Notes under the pieces: generated by a model
The model's database searches: none
What the model was told of the DNA's origin: nothing
What the model saw: the letters and a program-made list of their open reading frames with translations, nothing else
NCBI GenBank assembly: GCA_035620515.1
Contig: DASPGR010000279.1
Coordinates: 1 to 8,325 of the forward strand
Direction: 5' to 3'
Source: SG8-41 sp035620515
Lineage (GTDB): Bacteria; Pseudomonadota; Gammaproteobacteria; Burkholderiales; SG8-41
DNA length: 8,325 bases
In this document: one piece after another, positions 1 to 5,343 of the stretch
How the letters are laid out: each line of letters begins with the position of its first letter
How positions within the stretch are numbered: position 1 is the first letter of the stretch
Translations under genes and position numbers: made by a program

Positions 1-13
1 GCTCAAGGCAACC

Positions 14-460
14 GTGAGGGTGATCAACGAGCAAGACTATCCGGGCCAGCGCGGCGTCACGGAAGGCCAGACCTACAAGCGCCTTGTCGGATGGCCGGAA
101 GTCTTCATGACCGATCGCGTGCGCATCGGCCGCGCGAGCTATCTCCCGGGCACCTACGAGCAGCTGCACTGGCACCCGATCGAGGCGTGCTATTACGTGA
201 TCTCGGGGCACGCCACCGTGCGCGACGTGGAAGGCAAGGAATACGAGGTCGGACCAGGATCGATCATCTACGCGCCTCCCGGGATCGCGGGCGCGCATGA
301 GTGGGAGGTCAAGGAAGGCCTCGAACTCATTGACATACGTGCCACGAACGAGACCAACCGCAAGATGCAGTTCACGGTGGACAAGAAGACCATGCGCTCC
401 TACATCGACCTCGAGGAGCTCGAGAAGCGCGAGGGGATCAGCTTCAAATCCCACTACTGA
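14..460 (+). CDS. Small single-domain cupin protein
   Basis: This 148-residue protein is a single cupin barrel. The first cupin motif spans residues 46-65 (G46, H52, H54, E57, G65), and the second spans about 82-97 (G82, the P88-P89-G90 turn, H95). H52, H54, H95 and possibly E57 are the expected metal ligands, so a metal-binding fold is well supported. The substrate is not identifiable: single-domain cupins may be isomerases, dioxygenases or binding proteins. No signal peptide is seen, so it is probably cytoplasmic. The GTG at 14 has an AAGG-like sequence a few bases upstream. A second GTG lies at 20, and the frame is open to the left edge, so the true start could be either or could lie outside the window. 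A dehydrogenase gene follows closely on the same strand and probably shares the transcript. Confidence 0.85.
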   Translation: MRVINEQDYPGQRGVTEGQTYKRLVGWPEVFMTDRVRIGRASYLPGTYEQLHWHPIEACYYVISGHATVRDVEGKEYEVGPGSIIYAPPGIAGAHEWEVKEGLELIDIRATNETNRKMQFTVDKKTMRSYIDLEELEKREGISFKSHY

Positions 461-487
461 GCGAATGCGCTGCTCTTGGGGCGTGAA

Positions 488-1438
488 GTGCGGCCGGAAC
501 TCCTTGTAATCGCCCCGATCTACCCGCCGACGCTTGCTGCGCTCGAGCGCGAGTACACCCTGCACAAGCTCTGGCTTGCCCCGGACCCGGATGGGCTGGT
601 CGCCGAGGTGGCCGAACGGGTGCGCGGCGTCGTGACCGTGGGATCGATCGGGCTCGCGCCGGGACGCATCGAGTCCCTTCCCAGGCTGGAGATCATCGGC
701 TGCTTCGGTAACCCGCGCGGCACGGTGGATCTTGCTGCAGCCCGAGCGCGCGGTGTGATCGTGACAAACACGCCGGACTCGATCACGGAAGCAGTCGCCG
801 ACATCGCGATCGGCCTTCTCATCGCAGTCATGCGCAAAATGGGAGAAACCGACCGCTTCGTGCGCGCCGGCAAATGGCCCGCGGGCCTGCCGCCGATGGG
901 AACGGGGCTTGGCGGCAAGACCTGCGGGATCATCGGGCTCGGGGCGATCGGCAGCGGCGTCGCAAGGCGCGCGGAAGCCTGCGGCATGAAGGTGGGCTAT
1001 CACGGACCGCGCGAGAAGCCGGCGGTTCCTTATTCCTACTACGCCGACCTGGAAGAGATGGCGCGGCGAGCCGACTGCCTGGTGGTTTCGTGTCCGTTGA
1101 CGCCAAAGACTCGAGGGCTCGTCGACTCGCGCGTTCTGGACGCGGTGGGGCGGAACGGATTTCTCATCAACGTCGCGCGCGGCCCGGTCGTGGATGAGAC
1201 AGCGTTGCTCACGGCCCTTCAGGACGGCCGGATCGCAGGCGCGGGCCTCGACGTGTACTGGGATGAGCCGCGCGTGCCGGCTGCGCTGCTCGCAATGGAG
1301 AACGTGATCCTCACCCCGCACATCGGTTCAGCCACGATCGAGGTTCGCGAGGCGCGGGGGGAGAAGCTGATGCAGAACCTGCGCGCGCATTTTGCCGGAA
1401 AGACGGTGCCCTACCCGCTGACGGTCGATCGCGTCTGA
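488..1438 (+). CDS. D-2-hydroxyacid dehydrogenase (hydroxypyruvate/glyoxylate reductase type)
   Basis: This is a member of the D-isomer-specific 2-hydroxyacid dehydrogenase family, which interconverts 2-oxoacids and D-2-hydroxyacids with a nicotinamide cofactor. Counting from GTG 488 (316 residues, normal for the family), the Rossmann motif GLGAIG is at 150-155. The catalytic triad is complete: R231 in VARGP, E260 in WDEP and H278 in TPHIGSAT. The stretch after the second Rossmann strand reads YHGPREK, with no acidic residue at the usual NAD-binding position. It resembles NADPH-using hydroxypyruvate/glyoxylate reductases, so NADPH preference is inferred. A TTG at 476 would add four residues, but GTG 488 has GGGG six bases upstream and TTG 476 has no ribosome site. 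The gene begins 27 bases after the cupin stop. Its 3' end overlaps the convergent ankyrin gene by 28 bases. The exact substrate is unknown. Confidence 0.93.
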   Translation: MRPELLVIAPIYPPTLAALEREYTLHKLWLAPDPDGLVAEVAERVRGVVTVGSIGLAPGRIESLPRLEIIGCFGNPRGTVDLAAARARGVIVTNTPDSITEAVADIAIGLLIAVMRKMGETDRFVRAGKWPAGLPPMGTGLGGKTCGIIGLGAIGSGVARRAEACGMKVGYHGPREKPAVPYSYYADLEEMARRADCLVVSCPLTPKTRGLVDSRVLDAVGRNGFLINVARGPVVDETALLTALQDGRIAGAGLDVYWDEPRVPAALLAMENVILTPHIGSATIEVREARGEKLMQNLRAHFAGKTVPYPLTVDRV

Positions 1439-2205
1439 GAACGGCCGGTGGTTCGTGTCGTCAACGCGCGTGGTGCGGGCTGCGCTCCGTTACCGCGCGC
1501 GCTCGTGCCTCCCGCACGTTTGAGGATCTCGATCATGTCGCGGTAGCCGCGCTGGCGAGCGAGCGTGAGCGGCGTCTGACCGTTGCGGTCGGGGAGATTG
1601 ACATTCGCGCCGGCTTCGACCAGTGCCTTGAGCGTCGCGATGTGGCGCGGGCCACCGTCCCCGAGCACGATCGACTCGATTAGCGCCGTCCAGCCCAGGT
1701 TGTTGACGTGATCGAGCGGCGCGCCCGCTCCGATCAACGTGCGCACCACTTCGGCATGGCCAAGGTGGGCGGCGGCGATAAGAGCGGTGCCATCGTACCG
1801 GCTGGTGATGTTTTTCGCGCTGCAGCCGAGCTCGAGCGAAACTTTGAGCGTGGGAACGTCGTTGGCGACCGCGGCGATCGTGACGATGTCGTAGCGGTCG
1901 CGCTCCAACGCATTGGGATTCGCACCGGCTTTTACCAGCGCGCGCATGGCGTCGTGACGCGCCCCATACGCTGCGACATGCAGGGGCGTGCGCCCGTAGT
2001 CGTCACGCTCGTCGACCCTTGCCCCGCGAGCGATGAGGGAGCCAATCTCTGCCGTATCGCCGCGAGCGGCCGCCGCAAACAATCCGGTGTAAGCTGCGCG
2101 CTCCATCTTGGATGGCGCGACCTGTCCCTGCGCCACGGATGCCCAGCACGCGCAGCCAAGCCACGCGGCGGCCCGAAGGATTGAGCGTCCGCGGAGAAGG
2201 TTCAC
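1411..2205 (-). CDS. Exported ankyrin-repeat protein
   Basis: This 264-residue protein has a likely N-terminal signal peptide: basic start, hydrophobic stretch about 9-25, possible cleavage after SVA at residue 25. About six ankyrin repeats cover residues 37-233. The clearest are GRTPLHVAAY (71-80), DGTALIAAAHLGH (138-150), GWTALIES (171-178) and GQTPLTLARQRG (209-220). Loops such as AGANPN and AGANVNLPDRNG are classic. The last 30 residues are an Ala/Thr/Arg/Ser-rich tail. Ankyrin repeats are protein-binding scaffolds, so a periplasmic binding role is inferred; the partner is unknown. The GTG at 2205 puts the signal peptide at the N-terminus. An in-frame GTG at 2241 overlaps the hupE stop as GTGA, adds 12 residues and is a real alternative. 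The gene is downstream of hupE and probably translated from the same mRNA. The stop lies inside the 3' end of the convergent dehydrogenase gene. Confidence 0.86.
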   Translation of the reverse strand: MNLLRGRSILRAAAWLGCACWASVAQGQVAPSKMERAAYTGLFAAAARGDTAEIGSLIARGARVDERDDYGRTPLHVAAYGARHDAMRALVKAGANPNALERDRYDIVTIAAVANDVPTLKVSLELGCSAKNITSRYDGTALIAAAHLGHAEVVRTLIGAGAPLDHVNNLGWTALIESIVLGDGGPRHIATLKALVEAGANVNLPDRNGQTPLTLARQRGYRDMIEILKRAGGTSARGNGAQPAPRALTTRTTGRSQTRSTVSG

Positions 2206-2237
2206 AGGGCCGCCGTCAACGCCGATCGCCTTCGCTG

Positions 2238-2858
2238 TCACAACGCGGCGAGGCCGACGAAAATGAGTCCCGCGGCCCCGACCGCGGCTCCTGTCACCTG
2301 CTGCAAAGGCAGACGTGGGCGGCGCGCTGAAATCCACGACACAGCTACCCACGCCGCAGTCGCGACAGTGCACTGGATCAACGTCAGCCCGGCAAAGTAG
2401 GCAAGGAGCGGGGTCGCCTCGGCCCCGACGATCGACTGGCCGAGCGCATAGCCGTGAATGGCACCCGAAACCGCGAAGAGGACAGCGATCCAACCCTGCC
2501 CGGAATGTCGCGCGATCAGCATTGCGGCGCCCAGAGCCACGAGCGAGGCAGCGACCCACATCTCCCCTATTTCCCAGGGAACGCCTCCGGCGCGGGAGGC
2601 GGCCGCGAGAATCGACGCGGCGACGAAGACGAGGGGAAGCCAGTATCCGCGCTGCCATCGCGCGGCCAGCACGCCGGCGCCGGCGATGAACAGAAAATGG
2701 TCCAAGCCAATCACGGGATGCCCGAGTCCCGACAGAAAGCCGTCGAGCCCGGTTGCCGGCAGGGCGTAGTCCATCGCATGATGGGCGTGGCCCGGCGACG
2801 CGCCGAGCAGGAATGCCACTGCGACGCAATTGATGTAGCGAGCCATTCCCTTCAGCAT
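2238..2858 (-). CDS. hupE: HupE/UreJ-family nickel/cobalt permease
   Basis: This 206-residue inner-membrane protein belongs to the HupE/UreJ family of secondary nickel or cobalt transporters. A signal-like first segment (about 8-25) ends in GHA and is followed directly by H26-H27, as expected when a metal-binding N-terminus is exposed in the periplasm. The family signature HPVIGLDHFLF lies at 47-57 (H47, D53, H54), and a second conserved motif, HGYALG, starts at H135. Several hydrophobic segments fill the rest. The ATG at 2858 was chosen because GGGAGA precedes it by five bases; a longer frame starting at 2915 would begin within the predicted -10 box. The divergent neighbour is a cobalt-type nitrile hydratase operon, so cobalt is the likelier metal (inference). 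An ankyrin gene follows with about 33 bases between stop and start, or an overlap if its upstream GTG is used. Confidence 0.92.
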   Translation of the reverse strand: MLKGMARYINCVAVAFLLGASPGHAHHAMDYALPATGLDGFLSGLGHPVIGLDHFLFIAGAGVLAARWQRGYWLPLVFVAASILAAASRAGGVPWEIGEMWVAASLVALGAAMLIARHSGQGWIAVLFAVSGAIHGYALGQSIVGAEATPLLAYFAGLTLIQCTVATAAWVAVSWISARRPRLPLQQVTGAAVGAAGLIFVGLAAL

Positions 2859-2913
2859 GGAGTTCTCCCGTCTGGCCAGTGCGCGGACACGGGCGATGAA
2901 GCCGCGCCGGGCC

Positions 2914-2943
2914 ATTTTAGCGACGGCCGGATCGCAGGGTCAA
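2914..2943 (-). promoter_or_regulatory. Predicted sigma-70-type promoter of hupE
   Basis: On the minus strand TTGACC (2938-2943) and TAAAAT (2914-2919) are separated by 18 bases, both close to the sigma-70 consensus. Initiation would fall near 2907, giving a leader of roughly 50 bases before the hupE ATG at 2858. That leader is too short for a cobalamin riboswitch, and I see none. Confidence 0.6.
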
Positions 2944-2977
2944 ACCATGTGCATGACGCGCAATGGCGGCGGGTCGA

Positions 2978-3004
2978 TTGGCAGCTCGATCCCTGTGCTA
3001 TGCT
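2978..3004 (+). promoter_or_regulatory. Candidate promoter of the split hydratase operon
   Basis: TTGGCA (2978-2983) and TATGCT (2999-3004) form a plausible but imperfect promoter facing the hydratase genes. The 15-base spacer is short, which would suit a weak or activator-dependent promoter. It lies in the 210-base region shared with the divergent hupE promoter. I found no convincing operator palindrome there. Confidence 0.3.
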
Positions 3005-3068
3005 GATCCGCCGCGACTGCATCGAGTCGATCCTTTTTCAATCGGCGATTCCGGGCCGGGGGCCTCAC

Positions 3069-3428
3069 ATGACCGACAAATCTCCCAACAAGGGACCCCA
3101 TGACATGGGCGGCAGCGCTGCCGGCCCTGTCGACACGACCGATCACGGCATGCGCTTCTGGGAGAAGCAGGCGAACGCGCTGCGCAGCACGCTGACGGGC
3201 AAGAAAGTTGTGCGCCTGGATGCGCTGCGGCGTGCGGCCGAGGATCTGGGCGATCAGTACTACAAGCTGGAATACTTCGAGCGCACGACGGCCGCCTTGC
3301 GCACCGTCCTGCTGGAGAAGGGCCTTTTTACCGAGGCGGAGCTCAAGGCGAAGATGGCCGAAGTGCGGGCACGCTTCGATGTGCCGCGAGAGTCGCGATC
3401 GCCCGCCAGCAAGGACCGGGACCGGTGA
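3069..3428 (+). CDS. Nitrile hydratase beta chain, N-terminal half, as a separate subunit (thiocyanate hydrolase beta-like)
   Basis: This 119-residue protein corresponds to the N-terminal helical domain of the nitrile hydratase beta subunit. The family start motif HDMGG is at residues 11-15, followed by GPV at 19-21. W31-E32 and the pattern D51-x-x-R54-x-x-x-E58 match the region holding a conserved arginine that contacts the oxidised metal-site cysteines in known structures. The YYKLEYFERTTAAL stretch (64-77) and LLEKGLFTEAEL (81-92) are also typical. It ends in a polar tail and stops where a full beta chain would continue into its SH3-like domain. In this locus that domain is encoded by the next gene, whose GTG overlaps this stop as GTGA. 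The same division is known in thiocyanate hydrolase and in the three-gene toyocamycin nitrile hydratase. Cobalt-hydratase activator proteins share this fold, but the HDMGG motif favours a structural subunit. Confidence 0.9.
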   Translation: MTDKSPNKGPHDMGGSAAGPVDTTDHGMRFWEKQANALRSTLTGKKVVRLDALRRAAEDLGDQYYKLEYFERTTAALRTVLLEKGLFTEAELKAKMAEVRARFDVPRESRSPASKDRDR

Positions 3429-3808
3429 GCCCATCCCGCCGCGCGCGCGCGAAAAAGGCGCTTCCCTCGACCTACACCCCGGCGCCCGGACACCGCTTCA
3501 AGGTCGGCGAACGCGTCGCGATCAAGCGTGCTTTCCCGCCCGGGCACCGGCGCACGCCCTATTACATTCGTGGCAAGGAGGGCGTGATCGAGCGCATCTG
3601 CGGCGCATTTCCAAACCCCGAAGAGCTCGCGTACGGGTTCGACGGAGAGCCCGCGAAAGTGCTCTATCGCGTGCGCTTCCAGCAAAAGCACGTGTGGCCG
3701 GACTACGAGGGTCCGGCGCGCGACATCATCGAGATGGAAATTTTCGAGCATTGGCTCGCGCCCGTGGCAGGTCGGGCGAAGCCTGCGAGGACGACACAGA
3801 GCGGATGA
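3425..3808 (+). CDS. Nitrile hydratase beta chain, C-terminal SH3-like half, as a separate subunit (thiocyanate hydrolase alpha-like)
   Basis: This 127-residue protein is the C-terminal SH3-like barrel of the nitrile hydratase beta subunit. FKVGERVAIK (25-34) and GHRRTPYYIRGKEGVI (40-55) are the family core; R43 and R49 sit where beta-chain arginines line the alpha-chain metal site. F81-x-x-K-H-V-W and the ending EIFEHWLAP correspond to the closing strands. The basic N-terminus (residues 1-14, many Arg/Lys) resembles a linker cut by the gene split. The GTG start at 3425 overlaps the previous stop by four bases and the TGA overlaps the alpha-chain ATG (ATGA), so translation of the three genes is probably coupled and stoichiometric. 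It is expected to form the active site only together with its two neighbours, in the cytoplasm. Confidence 0.9.
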   Translation: MSPSRRARAKKALPSTYTPAPGHRFKVGERVAIKRAFPPGHRRTPYYIRGKEGVIERICGAFPNPEELAYGFDGEPAKVLYRVRFQQKHVWPDYEGPARDIIEMEIFEHWLAPVAGRAKPARTTQSG

Positions 3809-4509
3809 GCGCCATGGCCACCACTCCCTTTGATTACTACTCGGGCAGCCATCACGACCACGGACACGGCCATCATGCCCCGGTGGCGGGACACGAGGAA
3901 GGACCGCCTTCCGAGTACGAGATCATGAGCCGTGCCATGCAGGAGCTTCTCGAGGCGAGGGGTGTCGTGACCGCCGAGGAAGTCCGGCGCCGGATGGAGA
4001 TCTTCGAGGAGGAGTTTCCGTACCGGGGCTCGAGCGTCGTCGCGCGCGCGTGGGCCGATCCGGCCTTCAAGAGGCGGCTGCTCAAGGACGGAAAGGCGGC
4101 CTGCGCGGAGATGGGCGTGGATCTCGAGGCGACGCGGCTCATCGCGGTCGAGAACACCCCCGAGGTGCACAACCTCATCGTCTGCACGCTCTGCTCATGC
4201 TACCCGCGCGAGCTCCTGGGCTCGCCTCCGACCTGGTACAAGAGCGACAACTACCGAGCCCGTGTCGTGTTCGAGCCGCGCTCCGTGCTGAAGGAATTTG
4301 GCACTGTGCTGCCCGACGACGTCACCGTGCGCGTGCACGATTCCAATGCCGACATGCGCTACGTGGTAATCCCGATGCGGCCGGAGGAGACGGCAGGCTG
4401 GACCGAGAAGCAAATGGCGGAGATTCTTACCCGCGACACGCTGGTGGGCGTGACGGTTCCCCAAGTCAGCAGGAAGAAGTCAGAAGGCCGAAAGCCGCGG
4501 CGCACGTAG
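3805..4509 (+). CDS. Cobalt-type nitrile hydratase alpha / thiocyanate hydrolase gamma subunit
   Basis: This 234-residue metal-binding catalytic subunit holds the site VCTLCSC, with C127, C130 and C132. In this family the outer two of the last cysteines are oxidised to sulfinic/sulfenic acids and two backbone amides complete the coordination; Thr after the first Cys marks cobalt enzymes, Ser marks iron enzymes. Flanking family landmarks are VVARAWADPAFKRRLL before the site, and then SPPTWYKS, YRARVV, PRSVLKEFG and TRDTLVGV. A His-rich segment (16-24) lies near the N-terminus. CYPR after the metal site, DSN instead of DSS, and IPMRPE instead of LPQRPA recall thiocyanate hydrolase gamma rather than classical nitrile hydratase, but the extra segment that gamma carries before the site is missing. 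The reaction is therefore hydration of a nitrile to an amide, or hydrolysis of thiocyanate. ATG 3805 overlaps the previous stop; ATG 3814 is an alternative start. Confidence 0.95.
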   Translation: MSAMATTPFDYYSGSHHDHGHGHHAPVAGHEEGPPSEYEIMSRAMQELLEARGVVTAEEVRRRMEIFEEEFPYRGSSVVARAWADPAFKRRLLKDGKAACAEMGVDLEATRLIAVENTPEVHNLIVCTLCSCYPRELLGSPPTWYKSDNYRARVVFEPRSVLKEFGTVLPDDVTVRVHDSNADMRYVVIPMRPEETAGWTEKQMAEILTRDTLVGVTVPQVSRKKSEGRKPRRT

Positions 4510-4510
4510 G

Positions 4511-5173
4511 TCAATTCGAGGCGAAGCAGTAGAGCAGGCCGGCGCCGCCGGTCTTCTTCAATGCCTCCAGGCTGCAGCCACTCGAGGGATGCGATGAGTT
4601 CCACGACCTGGAAGCCTCGTCGGTGCCCAACCCCATTCGATCGTGGTGCCCGACCATTGCGCGGCCTTCGCTACCGCTCGTCCAGTTGTTGCAGGTCATG
4701 TCGTGAACGCCGGTGAAGGCCGTGCCGTCCGGCTTCGAACCCGTCAGGATGTCGTGCATGTTGGGATTGTCGCCGCGGCCGTTCACGACGGCGCCCTTCT
4801 CGGTGAGCGCTGTCTCCTTGTTGAGGTTGTTGTTCCCGTGCAGTTCCGCGATATTGGAGGCAATCTGCAGGCCCTTTGCGTTGTGCCATGGACCGGTGCC
4901 GATACGGTCACGGGCATCTACCGTCCGCGAGTTGAGGCCGGGACTTGCGCTGAGATAGGCCCGCCAGAAGCGGTGACCCGCACCCACAGCCTTGGCGAGC
5001 GCCTGGCAATGCTGGTCGGCACCGTCCAGTCCTCCGAAATCCGCGCCCTTGCCGTTGCCGGCGCTGGTGACAAAGAACGTCATATCAGCATATCGGTGGT
5101 AGGCGGCGCAGCCGCCCAGTCCCAGCAAGAGCAGCGCAGTCGCCGCTACCGCACTGACACGCGTCAGGTTCAC
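4511..5173 (-). CDS. Secreted lipoprotein resembling DUF1554 / lectin-fold proteins
   Basis: This 220-residue lipoprotein has a lipobox LGLGGC with C22 as the lipidated residue. The mature part opens with TFFVTSAGNGKGADFGGLDGAD (from residue 32) and has C56, CNNWTSGSEGR from C161, a Gly-Cys at 200 and LLYC at 216. This order (FVTS, GG..GAD..C, CNNWT, terminal C) recalls DUF1554 proteins of Leptospira and other bacteria, which adopt a C-type-lectin/endostatin-like fold. The match is by eye. Four cysteines after C22 fit two disulfides, consistent with a periplasmic or surface location. Function and ligand are unknown. GTG 5173 was chosen because GGGAGA lies five bases upstream and it puts the signal peptide at the N-terminus; a longer frame to 5218 adds an implausible leader. 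It ends 1 base from the convergent alpha-subunit stop. Confidence 0.85.
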   Translation of the reverse strand: MNLTRVSAVAATALLLLGLGGCAAYHRYADMTFFVTSAGNGKGADFGGLDGADQHCQALAKAVGAGHRFWRAYLSASPGLNSRTVDARDRIGTGPWHNAKGLQIASNIAELHGNNNLNKETALTEKGAVVNGRGDNPNMHDILTGSKPDGTAFTGVHDMTCNNWTSGSEGRAMVGHHDRMGLGTDEASRSWNSSHPSSGCSLEALKKTGGAGLLYCFASN

Positions 5174-5235
5174 CGTGGTCTCCCGGAAAAGTCGCCGCGC
5201 CGCGGCGAGCCCCGTCACCGCAGGCCGGTGGACAG

Positions 5236-5241
5236 ATTATA
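5236..5241 (-). promoter_or_regulatory. Perfect -10 box upstream of the lectin-fold lipoprotein gene
   Basis: The minus strand reads TATAAT here, about 63 bases upstream of the GTG at 5173. At the expected distance (5258-5265) no good -35 hexamer is present; the sequence there is CG-rich. A promoter leaning on the -10 box or on an activator is possible. Confidence 0.4.
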
Positions 5242-5330
5242 AACGTCGGGCTGCCCGCACGCCGGTCGAAATCGTGATCCGACGAGCGCTTGAGCGGTGA
5301 CTGATCTGGGATAATGGGGGGCAGATTCAG

Positions 5331-5335
5331 GGAGG
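5331..5335 (+). promoter_or_regulatory. Strong ribosome binding site fixing the dioxygenase start
   Basis: GGAGG lies eight bases before the ATG at 5344. An upstream in-frame ATG at 5314 has a poorer context and overlaps a GATAAT sequence (5310-5315) that could be the gene's own -10 box, so the shorter protein is preferred. Confidence 0.65.
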
Positions 5336-5343
5336 CGCGCGTC

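Noticed and set aside
2206..2829. The ankyrin reading frame runs open far upstream, giving a possible 472-residue protein.
   Set aside because: The extension lies out of frame over hupE, is Arg/Pro-rich and has no recognisable sequence, while a signal peptide begins at 2205.
2454..3068. The beta N-half frame is open upstream for about 200 codons.
   Set aside because: The extension covers hupE antisense and the promoter region and looks unlike any domain; the HDMGG family start motif sits just after ATG 3069.
2859..3068. A cobalamin riboswitch controlling hupE.
   Set aside because: The predicted leader is only about 50 bases and no B12-box-like sequence is seen.
3069..3428. Reading the first hydratase gene as the activator (metallochaperone) rather than a beta subunit half.
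   Set aside because: It has the HDMGG/GPV start of structural beta chains and its missing half is encoded right after it, though a dual role is left open as a finding.
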